Shown here: positions 44,447-54,079 of the stretch, piece after piece
Position numbering within the stretch: position 1 is the stretch's first letter
How the letters are laid out: each line of letters begins with the position of its first letter
Assembly: GCA_015075625.1 (NCBI GenBank)
Contig: JABTTZ010000001.1
Location: forward strand, 868,001-932,000
Direction: 5' to 3'
Length of the DNA stretch: 64,000 bases
From: Anaerolineales bacterium
GTDB lineage: Bacteria; Chloroflexota; Anaerolineae; Aggregatilineales; UBA2796
Made by a program: the position numbers and the translations under genes
The notes under the pieces: model-generated
What the model was told of the DNA's origin: nothing
Databases searched by the model: none
The model's input: the letters and a program-made list of their open reading frames with translations, nothing else

Positions 44447-45571
44447 TTAGTTACTCACATCGACAAAGGTAATTTCGTTGCCCAAGACCAAACGGCGGAT
44501 AGACCGAATGGCAGGCTCTAGGGCATAGGGAAGGCGCGGCGGCTGCGGCACGTTATAGGTGTTGATCATGTATTCCAACGTGACGGCTTGCGTCTCGCCA
44601 ATAGCCAAATCGGTAGCCGAACGCAAGGCGAAGGTGATCGGCAAGCGTGACTCAATCGCCCAGACCAAAACCACCGCATCCTGTGGATCAACGGCAAGGG
44701 TGATCATGTCTTTGGGTGGTGTGGTTGCCGTTGGGACAGCGGCAGCAGGCGTGGGGGTTGCCTCGCCATCGGATGGTGTGGGAAGGGGCGTAGGCGTAGG
44801 ACGCCTCCCTAAGAAGTCGCCATCGTCGGGGAACGTTCCCACATAAAGGACAAAGGCGGCTTGCACCGTCCGTTGAGTGACCAAGCGCGGACGCTGTACT
44901 TCGCTGGGACCGACAACCACAGGGAAGGTGAAATCGCCGCTTGGCTCAACACGCCCTTCCAACCCCGTCTGGAACTCAATTGTTCCGTCTTGGCGGATGG
45001 TGGTGAGCGTCAGTTTGTTGGGCAGACGGGTTTGGAATTCCTCGTCAACATCGACAAAGAGGAAGGACAAAATGACATCTACATAGTCGCCTGTCATGGG
45101 GGCGTTGGCAACGTTCGTGAGGCGATCAATGGGAATACTGATCGCAACCTTGCCGGGGGGAATAATCAAGGCAGCGTCACTCCCGCGTGCGGCAATTTCA
45201 TCAAGGTTATCGGTGATCTGCGTGAGCAGGATGGGTGACTCAACGGGGATGTCGGTACGGGCAATGCTGCCAATGACCAAGCGAGCGTCGTCAGTGGAAT
45301 TAAGCGGCACTGATTCTTGGGGCCATTCCCGAATTTGGACGCCGTTTTCGGGGATGACGGAGCCGCGTGGGATGTTTTGCACGGCGATCACCAACGAGGC
45401 AACACGAATCGGCACGGGGGTATTAAACACAACGGTAGGCTCTTGCCCGCCGCCGCCACCACCATTATCAACCACCGGTGCGCTACCTTGGTTCATGATG
45501 AGCAATAGAGCCGCCACACCACCAACCACAACAACCAATAGAATCAGCAACATTGTGCGTCGATTCCCCAT
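44447..45571 (-). CDS. CpaB/RcpC-like Flp pilus assembly protein (SAF domain)
   Basis: A 374-residue protein with an N-terminal TM (about 6-26, MLLILLVVVVGGVAALLLIM), a Gly run, then a SAF domain (about 52-120: RVASLVIAVQNIPRGSVIPENGVQIREWP...RTDIPVESPILLTQI). RcpC/CpaB domain follows. A Pro/Thr linker (TPTPLPTPSDGEATPTPAAA, about 260-282) precedes a C-terminal domain with QDAVVLVWAIESRLPITFALRSATD. Probably periplasmic or exported, contacting the wall or the secretin. First gene of the Tad run on this strand. Confidence 0.85.
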   Translation of the reverse strand: MGNRRTMLLILLVVVVGGVAALLLIMNQGSAPVVDNGGGGGGQEPTVVFNTPVPIRVASLVIAVQNIPRGSVIPENGVQIREWPQESVPLNSTDDARLVIGSIARTDIPVESPILLTQITDNLDEIAARGSDAALIIPPGKVAISIPIDRLTNVANAPMTGDYVDVILSFLFVDVDEEFQTRLPNKLTLTTIRQDGTIEFQTGLEGRVEPSGDFTFPVVVGPSEVQRPRLVTQRTVQAAFVLYVGTFPDDGDFLGRRPTPTPLPTPSDGEATPTPAAAVPTATTPPKDMITLAVDPQDAVVLVWAIESRLPITFALRSATDLAIGETQAVTLEYMINTYNVPQPPRLPYALEPAIRSIRRLVLGNEITFVDVSN

Positions 45572-45753
45572 GAGAGCAGTCCTCCGTCCCTTTATCTGCG
45601 ACGCGGATCAAAGTAGTACGCCACAAACGGGCGTTGTCATGTTCAACACAGATGCCCGCTGGCATTGCGCCATATTGCCATAAGTGTAGTCGGCTCTAGG
45701 CATTTGAGCAAACGCCAACCAACACAAGGCATGGCGAAGCGGGCAAGGCGGGG

Positions 45754-46836
45754 TTAATACCCCGTCGCCCGCTCGGTAGGCAGGGCGAATTCGACACGGT
45801 TCGTCTCCCCATCGTAATCGGATTCGACCTTGCCGCCGACCAATTCAATGCGATCCACAAGGTTTTTTAAGCCGAATGCCTTGTTTTTGCCGTCCTCAAT
45901 GGTTGCCTCGGTTTCGCTAAGGGGTTTGCCATTGAAGGTGATCACCGCCCGCACTGGATTGGCGGTGATGTCCAGCATAATCTCAACGCGGGTTGCCCCA
46001 GAAAGATCGCGGGCATAGTTCATCATCTCTTGCAAGCCGCGGAAGATGAGGACTTCGTTATGCCCTTCGATGCGCTGACGTTCTTCACCAACGATGTTGA
46101 TGCGTGTCTCGATCTTGCTTTTTTCGGTAAAGACATCGACATAGCGGCGCATGGTGGGGATCAAACCAAGATCGTCAAGCATCATCGGGCGCAGTTCAAA
46201 AATAAAATCGCGCACCCGTTGGAAAGTCAAGCTGGCAGCCGATTTGAGGTTATCAAGTTCCTCAACGGCGCGATCCGGGTTGCGGTCAAAGAGGCGGCGA
46301 CAGATTTCGGCTTGAAGGATGAAATTGGTGAGCGATTGGGCGGGTCCATCATGCATGGTACGGGCAAGGCGCTGGCGCTCTGATTCTTGGCTTTGGACAA
46401 TGCGGACAATCGTCTCGTCGTCCAAGCCTTGTGGGGCGTCAGCCGTTTCTGTGTGGAGCGAGCGAACATCACTCTCACGGACAGCACCTAACATTTTCAA
46501 GAGCGTTCCCATCAACTGGCTGAAATGTTCCAGTTGGGAGCGGTCTTGCTGAAACTTTTCCAACTGGCTTTGAACGCTGAGCAAGCGGGCGCGGGCATCC
46601 AGCGCGGTGTTATAGACCACTTTAATATCATTGCGGGGGACAGTCTCGAAATTTGCCTCAAGGCGCGTCATTTGAGCGGTGACATCAACTGCCCGCTGTT
46701 GAAGTTTGCGCACTTCGACCTGACTTTGTTCGATGAGCGCTGTTAACTCTTTAAGGCGCTTTTGAATTTGGTCGTATTCCCCCTGAACCTCAGCGATCAG
46801 GGCATCTTTCGGGTTGTTCAAGGCACTTATGTTCAT
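45754..46836 (-). CDS. Sensor histidine kinase (NarL/DegS type), cytosolic
   Basis: A 360-residue kinase without TM helices, built like DegS: a long N-terminal coiled coil (about 15-115, EYDQIQKRLKELTALIEQSQVEVRKLQQRAVDV), HisKA_3 with MHDGPAQSLTNFILQAEICRRLFDR, then a HATPase_c domain. The N box is QEMMNYARD, but the G1 box has FNGKPL instead of DxGxG, so ATP binding may be atypical. ATG at 46836 (MNISALNNPKDA). It follows its probable response regulator by 43 bp, just before the Tad genes. Confidence 0.87.
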   Translation of the reverse strand: MNISALNNPKDALIAEVQGEYDQIQKRLKELTALIEQSQVEVRKLQQRAVDVTAQMTRLEANFETVPRNDIKVVYNTALDARARLLSVQSQLEKFQQDRSQLEHFSQLMGTLLKMLGAVRESDVRSLHTETADAPQGLDDETIVRIVQSQESERQRLARTMHDGPAQSLTNFILQAEICRRLFDRNPDRAVEELDNLKSAASLTFQRVRDFIFELRPMMLDDLGLIPTMRRYVDVFTEKSKIETRINIVGEERQRIEGHNEVLIFRGLQEMMNYARDLSGATRVEIMLDITANPVRAVITFNGKPLSETEATIEDGKNKAFGLKNLVDRIELVGGKVESDYDGETNRVEFALPTERATGY

Positions 46837-46879
46837 GCAGCCAATACCCCTTCGCAAACTCGGCAGAAATGATGATGAA

Positions 46880-47608
46880 TTAATCCTCGGCGGGCGGGCG
46901 ATAATCTTGGGCGCGTACCCACCCGCGTTGAATGGCGTAGAGCGCGGCTTGCGTGCGCCCTTCGGCATTCAGTTTATAGAGAATCGATGTGATATGATTG
47001 CGCACCGTTTGGTGGCTAATTTTTAATTCTTGGGCAATGACCTTATTGCTCAATCCCCGTGTGACGAGACGGAGGATTTCCATCTCGCGGGGGCTGAGCG
47101 GTTGGCGAGTAAGTTCATCGTTAGGTAGGGAGGAAGTTTTGGCGACAATCCACGCATTGACGCCGGCATCGTCAAAAACCTGATCATCAATGACCTTTTT
47201 CCCCCGTGCGACGGAGCGAATGACGGCGACAAGGCGATCCGGCTCAATGGCTTTCGGGCAATAGGCGGCTGCGCCCATGCGCAGCGCTTGCAGTTTTTGC
47301 TCAGGGTCATCATAGGCGGTGAGCAAGACAACAGCGGTACGACTGCCCTCTGTGCGCATGGTGGTGGCAACCTCAAACCCATTTAGGTCTGGCAAATTAA
47401 TATCCAAAAGCATAACATCGGGCTGGTCATGAGGGGGACGCAGGCGCAAGTAGGTGAGGGCGGCTGTTCCCGTACCGGCTTCGGCGGCGATCATGATATC
47501 GTCCTCAAGTTCCAGCAGTTTGATCAGCCCGCCACGCAAGATCGGATGATCGTCAACGACGATCACGGAGATAACCGCGTGAGGGGTGTTTGTGCGCGGA
47601 TTAACCAT
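46880..47608 (-). CDS. NarL/FixJ-family response regulator
   Basis: A 242-residue regulator. The receiver has VIVVDDHPILRGG, the acceptor Asp in VMLLDINLPDLNG and Lys in AYCPKAIEP. The LuxR-type HTH is PLSPREMEILRLVTRGLSNKVIAQELKISHQTVRNHITSILYKL. A short unusual insert, GKKVIDDQVFDDAGVNAWIVAKTSS, links the domains. Probable partner of the kinase encoded next. Targets may include the Tad cluster downstream. Confidence 0.93.
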   Translation of the reverse strand: MVNPRTNTPHAVISVIVVDDHPILRGGLIKLLELEDDIMIAAEAGTGTAALTYLRLRPPHDQPDVMLLDINLPDLNGFEVATTMRTEGSRTAVVLLTAYDDPEQKLQALRMGAAAYCPKAIEPDRLVAVIRSVARGKKVIDDQVFDDAGVNAWIVAKTSSLPNDELTRQPLSPREMEILRLVTRGLSNKVIAQELKISHQTVRNHITSILYKLNAEGRTQAALYAIQRGWVRAQDYRPPAED

Positions 47609-48136
47609 AGCTGCGCCTCGTGTGATAGAGTAACTATAACACGACTCCGCCTACGCAACATCAGGACAAAATTCCCAATACAGGCAATGGGGGTATCACA
47701 GAGCCGTTACAGAGATCATGAGCCGATCACAGAGAGATCACTACTGACCTTAGGTAGCGTCCCTTACCCCTAGCCCTCTCTCCTCAACACAAAGAGGAGA
47801 GGAGGGATTCAATTTTTGAGGGCGAAATCTCCTCAAACTGCCCTTTTCCTAATTTACCTTAGGCAAGCAGTGCGATTCTCTCTGAGATTAGCTGCATAAA
47901 AGGGCTGGGAGGGGCAGCGCCCCTCCCAAAGAGAATTCCCCCTCTCCCGCACAGCGGAAGAGGGGGTCAGGGGGTGAGGGTCTGTGCGTAAGGTAAGTTC
48001 CTAAAACACAAGGTAAACAAGCCCAACGGCGCAAGATGAGATCATAAAACTGATCAGCAACGGGGAGGAAACGCCATTTTCAGGGCGGTTAGCTAATGGT
48101 AAAATGTGTCGTTCACTCGTCTTGAAGGAAAAAACA
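47609..48136. repeat. Long intergenic region with interspersed repeats
   Basis: No credible gene in 528 bp. Contents: two ATCACAGAG words (47696 and 47718) with TTACAGAG between them; a C-rich unit at 47762-47805 with an inverted CTCTCCTC / GAGGAGAG; a palindrome GGGAGGGGC-AGC-GCCCCTCCC at 47907-47927; and an interspersed unit at 47934-47980 like that at 20095-20134. A TAAAAT near 48099 may be the -10 box of the FKBP gene. Confidence 0.5.
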
Positions 48137-48727
48137 ATGACAGACATGATTGGGGATAACAAGGTCGTTGAGATTGCTTACACGCTCACCCTAGATGATG
48201 GGCGTGTGATGGACGAAGCAGAAGGGGATGATCCCTTAGCTTATCTACACGGCGCGGGGAACATTATCCCCGGTTTGGAAAAGGCACTGGTTGGCTTGAA
48301 GGTTGGGGATACAAAAGACATTGTGATCGCCGCCAAAGATGGCTACGGCGAATACGACGAGGAAGCGATTGAGGTCGTCCCGATCAAAGACCTGCCGAAA
48401 GGCGCCCCGTTGGAATTGGGGATGGAGGTCGGGTTTCAGGATGACGATGGGAATATGGATACGGCGGTGGTGAAGGCGATTGGTCCCAACGAGATCACCT
48501 TCGATTTCAACCACCCCCTTGCCGGACAGACTCTTCATTTCACGGTTGAAATCATTGGCGTGCGCGAGGCGACAGAAGAAGAACTCGAACACGGTCACCC
48601 GCATGGGCTGGATTTTGATGATGAGTTTGATGATTTCGATGATGAGGACTTTGACGACGACGAGGATTATGACGATGAGGATGAGGACGACGACGACGAC
48701 GACCTTCCCCTCTATCGCAAGCAGTAA
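48137..48727 (+). CDS. SlyD-like FKBP peptidyl-prolyl isomerase with acidic tail
   Basis: A 196-residue protein. The FKBP domain with the inserted IF chaperone flap occupies about 1-150 (NKVVEIAYTLTLDDGRVMDEAEGDDPLAYLHGAGNIIPGLEKALVGLKVGD; EEELEHGHPHG). The tail (about 155-190) is almost all Asp, Glu, Phe and Tyr instead of the His/Cys-rich metal tail of E. coli SlyD. Probably a folding helper in the cytoplasm. ATG at 48137 with AAGGA 8 bp upstream. Maf follows 3 bp later. Confidence 0.93.
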   Translation: MTDMIGDNKVVEIAYTLTLDDGRVMDEAEGDDPLAYLHGAGNIIPGLEKALVGLKVGDTKDIVIAAKDGYGEYDEEAIEVVPIKDLPKGAPLELGMEVGFQDDDGNMDTAVVKAIGPNEITFDFNHPLAGQTLHFTVEIIGVREATEEELEHGHPHGLDFDDEFDDFDDEDFDDDEDYDDEDEDDDDDDLPLYRKQ

Positions 48728-48730
48728 GGT

Positions 48731-49396
48731 ATGTCGGCAACGCCGCTCATCCTCGGTTCAAGTTCGCCTCGGCGTCGGGAACTTCTCTCGGCGCTAGGGT
48801 TCACCTTTCAGATTGCCCGCCCCGACATTGATGAAACGCCGAGGGCGGGCGAATCTCCTCTTCGCTATGTGGAGCGCATGTGCCGCGAAAAGGCGGAAGC
48901 GATCTGCGCGGATCCCTCCATAGAGGCAACGGCGGCAGTCCTCACGGCGGATACGACAGTGGTCTTGGGCGAGGCAATCATCGGCAAGCCGGCGGATGCC
49001 CCCGAAGCCGAGGCGATGCTCCGCTCCTTACGAGGGCAAGCGCATGAAGTCTACAGCGGGGTCGCCCTCCGTAACCCCCTAACGAACATCATCCAGACAC
49101 AGATCATTCGGACAAACGTTTATCTGCGCGATTACAGCGATGCAGAGATCGCCGCGTATGTGCTGCGGGGAGAACCATTTGACAAGGCGGGGGGATATGC
49201 CGTACAGGATGCCACGTTTCGCCCGGTAGTGCGGCTGGAAGGCTGTGCGCCGAATGTGATGGGGCTGCCTGTTTGTGCCGTGTGCGGGATGCTTCTGAGC
49301 GCCGGAGTGCGGGGATCGTTCGATGCCTTTCCCGCTGCCGAAGGGTGCCAGCCGCACGATCCGACGGCGACACGCTGCGGGTGGCGTTTTTGGTAG
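48731..49396 (+). CDS. maf: Maf-like nucleoside triphosphate pyrophosphatase
   Basis: House-cleaning pyrophosphatase acting on dTTP/UTP-like or modified nucleotides. A 221-residue protein with SSSPRRRELLSALG, the catalytic Asp in ADTTVVLGEAIIGKP, DKAGGYAVQD and EGCAPNVMGLP. The last ~25 residues (AAEGCQPHDPTATRCGWRFW) look like random extension. It follows the SlyD gene by 3 bp. Confidence 0.94.
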   Translation: MSATPLILGSSSPRRRELLSALGFTFQIARPDIDETPRAGESPLRYVERMCREKAEAICADPSIEATAAVLTADTTVVLGEAIIGKPADAPEAEAMLRSLRGQAHEVYSGVALRNPLTNIIQTQIIRTNVYLRDYSDAEIAAYVLRGEPFDKAGGYAVQDATFRPVVRLEGCAPNVMGLPVCAVCGMLLSAGVRGSFDAFPAAEGCQPHDPTATRCGWRFW

Positions 49397-49417
49397 GGGA
49401 GGATGGCGGACACCCCA

Positions 49418-49444
49418 GGGGGCGTCCCCACAGGGGTGCGCCCC
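49418..49444. repeat. Short palindromic repeat (GGGGCG type)
   Basis: GGGGGCGTCCCC-ACA-GGGGTGCGCCCC, between maf and the dehydrogenase gene. Same family as 37848-37870 and 63801-63823. Confidence 0.55.
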
Positions 49445-49496
49445 GACAAAATCAATTTCACAGCAGGCGTCGGAACGTCTTAGATAGGGAGCAGCC

Positions 49497-50501
49497 ATGC
49501 CCAACCCCACTATCGTCTTTTTGACGGATCGCGGCGAACGCCACCAACAGCACGCCCTTCGCTATGCTCCGCCGGAATTGGATGTGATCATGCTGCGGAC
49601 GCCCCCGCCAGAGGTGTTGTTTCCAGCGTTGGAGAAGGCATCGTTCCTGATCAGCGAGCGAAATCAGCCCGTCACGGCGGAGATGATCGCCGCTGCGCCG
49701 AATTTGCGGGGAATCGTGCGCCTCGGTTCGCTGCTCTATGATATTGACACCGCCGCCGCCGAACGTGCTGGCGTGCGCGTCGCCGCCTTGCCTATTCAGG
49801 GGGTGATCTTCTGTGCTGAACATGCGCTGTTGCTGATCTTGGCGCTGTGCCGCCGATTAGGACGCTCTCTGGTGGCGGCAGTGGTGGCGGATCATGGCAT
49901 TGCGCCGCGCCGGACGGATGAGGACACCTTCGCTTTCAATTGGCTGAATTACAGCGATCTGACGGGGATTCGAGGGAAGGTCGTGGGCATTGTGGGGATG
50001 GGCGAGATCGGTGTTGAGCTTGCCCGACGGCTGAAGGGCTTCGCACCGCGTCAGATACTCTATACAAAACGGACGCCCTACCCCGCCGCTGTCGATCAGG
50101 ATTTGGGAATCACCTTTGCCCCGCTAGAACCATGTGTCAGCGAGGCGGATATTTTGGTCAGCCTACTACCTTACAGCGCAGAGACAGATTATCGGAATGG
50201 GGGCGGGATTGGGGCGGCGCAGATTGGGAGGATGAAACAGGAATCGATAATGGTCGTTATCGGAAGTGGAAGTGTTGTGGACGAGAGGGCTGTGGCAAAG
50301 GCGCTGCGCGAGGGGCGGCTGGCGGGAGCAGCCTTCGATACCTACGAGTACGAGCCGCTGACGGCGGAAAACCCTCTCATAGCGCTGGCGCGTGATACGA
50401 CAACGAACGTTCTTCTGACGCCCCACACGGCGGCAGCATCTGCCTCGGCAGATCGTTCGGGGGATTATGCGCCGATCTTGGCATGGCTGCGGGAGGGGTA
50501 A
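49497..50501 (+). CDS. D-isomer-specific 2-hydroxyacid dehydrogenase
   Basis: A 334-residue NAD(P)-dependent oxidoreductase. The NAD-binding motif is VVGIVGMGEIGVELARRL, followed by LVSLLPYSAETDYRNGGGIGAAQIGRMKQESIMVVIGSGSVVDERAVAKAL and the catalytic-His region NVLLTPHTAAAS. The usual active-site Arg (N-x-x-RG) position reads VIGSGSVVD, so the Arg may be missing, and the substrate is unknown. AGGGAG lies before the ATG. Confidence 0.85.
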   Translation: MPNPTIVFLTDRGERHQQHALRYAPPELDVIMLRTPPPEVLFPALEKASFLISERNQPVTAEMIAAAPNLRGIVRLGSLLYDIDTAAAERAGVRVAALPIQGVIFCAEHALLLILALCRRLGRSLVAAVVADHGIAPRRTDEDTFAFNWLNYSDLTGIRGKVVGIVGMGEIGVELARRLKGFAPRQILYTKRTPYPAAVDQDLGITFAPLEPCVSEADILVSLLPYSAETDYRNGGGIGAAQIGRMKQESIMVVIGSGSVVDERAVAKALREGRLAGAAFDTYEYEPLTAENPLIALARDTTTNVLLTPHTAAASASADRSGDYAPILAWLREG

Positions 50502-50507
50502 TTCTGC

Positions 50508-50531
50508 GGGGAGCGCACAGGGGCGCTCCCC
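50508..50531. repeat. Short palindromic repeat
   Basis: GGGGAGCGC-ACAGG-GGCGCTCCCC between two converging genes. It may also help end both transcripts. Similar units elsewhere in the window. Confidence 0.55.
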
Positions 50532-50545
50532 GACGGAAAATGCCC

Positions 50546-53500
50546 TTAGGCTTCGGTCAGTTGTTCTAGCCGTCCGCCGCTGACGGCGTAGTATTTTGCC
50601 TCTGGGTGGTGGGCGAAGATCGCCGCTGTCGATTGTTCGGGTATCCACTGGTAAGCAGAGGTCAGCGTCATGCCAAGCGTCGTCTCTGCCTCTGGGAGAA
50701 GTTTCAGCACCACCGCATGATCAGCGAGATTGGGACAGGCAGGGTAGCCCCACGAGTAGCGCTTCCCTTGTTTGGGGTCTAAGCCTAACTCGCGCCGGAT
50801 GTGAAGGTTCACATACTGCGCTGTCGCCTCTGCCGCCTGTACCGCCAAGCCATGGAAGAAGTAGGCTTCCGTGTACTCATTGGCATTTTGGAGTGTGTCG
50901 AAGTGGCGGGTTGCCACCTCCCCTACGGTGACGATCTGCAAAGCGACGACATCGGTCACACCGGATTCAACGCTGCGATAGTAATCGCTGATGCACAGGA
51001 ACTCGCCAGCGTCTTGGCGGGGGAAGGCAAAGCGGGCGATCTCCACTTTTGAGCCATCCGCTGTGTAGCGTTGCGGATCGTAGATGAGCAGATCGTCGCC
51101 CAAGCTGTTTGCCGGAAAGTACCCATAGACGGCACGCGGTTCAAGCAGGTGTTCAAACATTGCCTGACGGCTCATTTTTGCCAAGCGTGCCTCAAAGTCG
51201 GCGCTAATCTTCTCCCATTCTGCGCCGTGCGTGTTCTTCGCCCCCCAATTTAGGCGGAACAATTCGGGCTTGTGAAGGTACTGAAGCACTATCTCGGTGG
51301 GCATTTTCAGGATCGACTTTGCCCCCCAGAAGGGCGGTGTTGGCACATGGGGGGCGGGCGCTAAGAGTGCTTTTCTACCGCTTGAAGCGGGGCGCTGCGG
51401 CTGCACCTTGTCCATCTCGGTGTTTGCCTCGGTGACGATCCGTTCAAGCAAGGTCGTGCGCGAGTCGGGGTTGACGAGTTGTTCCATCGTGTCCAAGCCC
51501 TCGAAGGCGTCTTTGCAATAGAACACGCCCGGCGCGTAAGGGGCGCCGCCTTCATCAAGGAACAGGATGCGCCGCCCAAAACGGCGGTTGATTGCCGCTC
51601 CGCCGATCAGGACGGGGTAGGTCAAGCCGCGACGGGCAAGCTCGTTGACGATCAGGGGCATTTGCTTAGAGGTGCTGACGAGCAAAGCACTTAGACCAAT
51701 GGCATCGGCGTTATGCGTTTGTGCCGCCTCAATAATAACATTGGCGGGGACTTGCTTGCCCAGATCGTGGACGGTGTAGCCGTTGTTGCTGAGGATGGTC
51801 TTAACTAGATTCTTGCCAATGTCGTGAACGTCGCCGTAGACGGTGGCTAGGACAACCGTCCCTTTTGTTGTGCCTTCCTTCTTTTCGAGGAAATTTTCAA
51901 GGTAGGCGACGGTCTTTTTCATCGTCTCGGCGCTTTGCAAGACGAAGGGGAGAATCAATTCGCCCGCGCCGAATTTATCCCCGACTTCCTTCATGGCGGG
52001 GAGCAAGACGTTGTTAAGGACGGCAACAGCGTTCTGGTTCTGCAAACAAGCGTCCACGAGCGCCTCAACGCCCTCTTTCTTGCGGTGGACGATTTGCCAA
52101 TGGAGTTTTTGTTCTGGCGTCATCCCCTCGGTGGGGTCTTCCTGTTCCGTGCTGTCGTTCGTCACAACGTTTACATCGAAATAAGCAATGAAACGGGGGA
52201 GCGCGTCGGGGTGGCGATTGAAGATCAAATCGTTGGCGAGTTCGCGCTGTTCTTCAGGGATTTCAGCGTAGGGTTTGATGTGGGCGGGATTGACAATTGC
52301 CATATCCAAGCCGTATTGAACGGCGTGATAGAGGAACACGCTGTTCAGAACGCCCCGCGCCCCTTCACCCAAGCCAAAGCTGAGGTTGGAAACGCCCAGA
52401 GAGGTCAACACGCCGGGGAGTTCCTGCTTGATCAGGCGGATGCCTTCGAGAGTTTCCTTCGCGCTGTCTACAAATTCGGCGTCGCCTGTGGCAAGGGTGA
52501 AGGTCAGATCATCAAAGATCAGATCGCCCGCCTTCATCCCATATTCGCCAACGGCAATGTCGTAGATTGCCCGCGCCACCTCTAGCTTACGAGCAGCCGT
52601 CTTTGCCATGCCAATTTCGTCAATCGTCATGGAAAGCACCGCCGCGCCGTGCTTTTTGGCGATGGGCAGCACCTTGTCGATACGTTCCCGTCCGTTTTCA
52701 AGGTTGTTCCCATTAATGATGCCGCGTCCCGGATAGACGGCAAGCGCCGCTTCCGCCACCTCTGGATCGGTGATGTCGATCATCAGGGGCGCTTCGATGC
52801 TCATCGCCAGTTTTTTGACGAGTGTTCGCATCTGCGCCGCCTCGTCGCCGCGTTCGGTGAGCGCCACGCAAATATCGAGGATGTGCGCCCCGCTATCGAC
52901 CTGTTCTTGGGCAATTTGCAAAATGCCCTCGTAATCATCGGCAAGCAGCAGGCGTTTCACCTTGCGGCTGCCCTGACTGTTCACCCGTTCGCCAATCATC
53001 GTCGGGGCGGGGTTTTGCACCATCGGCAGCGAGCGCATCCCGGAGGCAGCGCGTGGTTCGCCCTCGCTGGCAGAGTGTTTGGGGGGGTGATTCGCCCCGA
53101 CTTTTTCAATCACTTTGGCAAGGTGTTCGGGGCGTGTGCCACAGCAGCCGCCAACGACACTCACGCCCCACTCCACGAATTCCGCCATCATGTGGGCAAA
53201 GGGTTCGGGTTCAAGTGGGTAGACTGCCTCGCCATCGACATTGATTGGGAGTCCGGCGTTGGGGAGGACGCTGATCGGTTTCGTGGAATACTCTGTCAGG
53301 TAGCGGATCGGTTCGCGCATGTGTTCGGGTCCGGTGGAACAGTTCAAACCGATCACGTCCAATGCGAGGGATTCGAGGATGGTCAGGGCGGCGGCAATGT
53401 CTGTGCCGAGGAGCATCCGCCCGGAGGTATCCAGCGTCACCTGCACCTGAAGGGCGACACGGTTGCCGCTCTCTTTGAAATACTGATTGATCCCGTAGAC

Positions 53501-54037
53501 AGCGGCGCGGACTTCGAGAATATCCTGACTGGTCTCGATGAGCAGGACATCGGCGCCGCCTTCGACCAAGCCTTGCGCTTGCTCGTAAAAGACAGCGGCA
53601 AGCTGATCAAAGGTGACATTGCTGAGGTCTGGATCATCCGAGGAGGGGAGTTTGCCGGTGGGTCCGATGCTGCCGGCGACAAAGCGAGGTTTGCCCGTCT
53701 CTGCCTCGAATCTATCGGCAATGCCTCGCGCAAGGCGTGCGGCGGCGCGGTTGATCTCTAGGACGCGATCTTGCAAGCCATATTCGGCAAGGGTCAGACG
53801 GTTGGAGCGGAAGGTACAGGTTTCCACCACCTCACTGCCCACGGCCATAAAGCTGCTGTGAATCTCACCGATCACATCGGGGCGGGTGATTACAAGGTAA
53901 TCGTTGCAGCCGTTGAGCGCCTCGCCGCCAAAGTCCTCGGCAGTGAGGTTGTAACGCTGGATGTTTGTCCCCATCGCCCCATCATAGATGAGAACGTGAT
54001 CCTTGATAGCGTCTAGATAGCGGAGGTTGGTAGGCAT
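50546..54037 (-). CDS. metH: Cobalamin-dependent methionine synthase
   Basis: Transfers a methyl group from methyl-THF to homocysteine through methylcobalamin. 1,163 residues with all four modules. The homocysteine domain (about 1-320) has the zinc sites GLNCSTGPEHM and VVGGCCGTRPEHL. The pterin-binding domain (about 350-620) has GERVNSQGSRK and INGNNLENG. The B12 domain (about 660-880) has the GDVHDIGKNLV cobalt-His motif. The C-terminal activation domain (about 930-1163) has RYSWGYPACPNLADH. ATG at 54037 with AAGGA upstream. No metF or riboswitch is next to it. Confidence 0.97.
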   Translation of the reverse strand: MPTNLRYLDAIKDHVLIYDGAMGTNIQRYNLTAEDFGGEALNGCNDYLVITRPDVIGEIHSSFMAVGSEVVETCTFRSNRLTLAEYGLQDRVLEINRAAARLARGIADRFEAETGKPRFVAGSIGPTGKLPSSDDPDLSNVTFDQLAAVFYEQAQGLVEGGADVLLIETSQDILEVRAAVYGINQYFKESGNRVALQVQVTLDTSGRMLLGTDIAAALTILESLALDVIGLNCSTGPEHMREPIRYLTEYSTKPISVLPNAGLPINVDGEAVYPLEPEPFAHMMAEFVEWGVSVVGGCCGTRPEHLAKVIEKVGANHPPKHSASEGEPRAASGMRSLPMVQNPAPTMIGERVNSQGSRKVKRLLLADDYEGILQIAQEQVDSGAHILDICVALTERGDEAAQMRTLVKKLAMSIEAPLMIDITDPEVAEAALAVYPGRGIINGNNLENGRERIDKVLPIAKKHGAAVLSMTIDEIGMAKTAARKLEVARAIYDIAVGEYGMKAGDLIFDDLTFTLATGDAEFVDSAKETLEGIRLIKQELPGVLTSLGVSNLSFGLGEGARGVLNSVFLYHAVQYGLDMAIVNPAHIKPYAEIPEEQRELANDLIFNRHPDALPRFIAYFDVNVVTNDSTEQEDPTEGMTPEQKLHWQIVHRKKEGVEALVDACLQNQNAVAVLNNVLLPAMKEVGDKFGAGELILPFVLQSAETMKKTVAYLENFLEKKEGTTKGTVVLATVYGDVHDIGKNLVKTILSNNGYTVHDLGKQVPANVIIEAAQTHNADAIGLSALLVSTSKQMPLIVNELARRGLTYPVLIGGAAINRRFGRRILFLDEGGAPYAPGVFYCKDAFEGLDTMEQLVNPDSRTTLLERIVTEANTEMDKVQPQRPASSGRKALLAPAPHVPTPPFWGAKSILKMPTEIVLQYLHKPELFRLNWGAKNTHGAEWEKISADFEARLAKMSRQAMFEHLLEPRAVYGYFPANSLGDDLLIYDPQRYTADGSKVEIARFAFPRQDAGEFLCISDYYRSVESGVTDVVALQIVTVGEVATRHFDTLQNANEYTEAYFFHGLAVQAAEATAQYVNLHIRRELGLDPKQGKRYSWGYPACPNLADHAVVLKLLPEAETTLGMTLTSAYQWIPEQSTAAIFAHHPEAKYYAVSGGRLEQLTEA

Positions 54038-54079
54038 GATGCGTCCTTATCATTCATTCAATTGATGAGCGTGCGGTTA

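Noticed and set aside
52649-53761. Plus-strand ORF of 370 codons opposite metH
   Set aside because: Antisense shadow of a strongly conserved gene; no family similarity.
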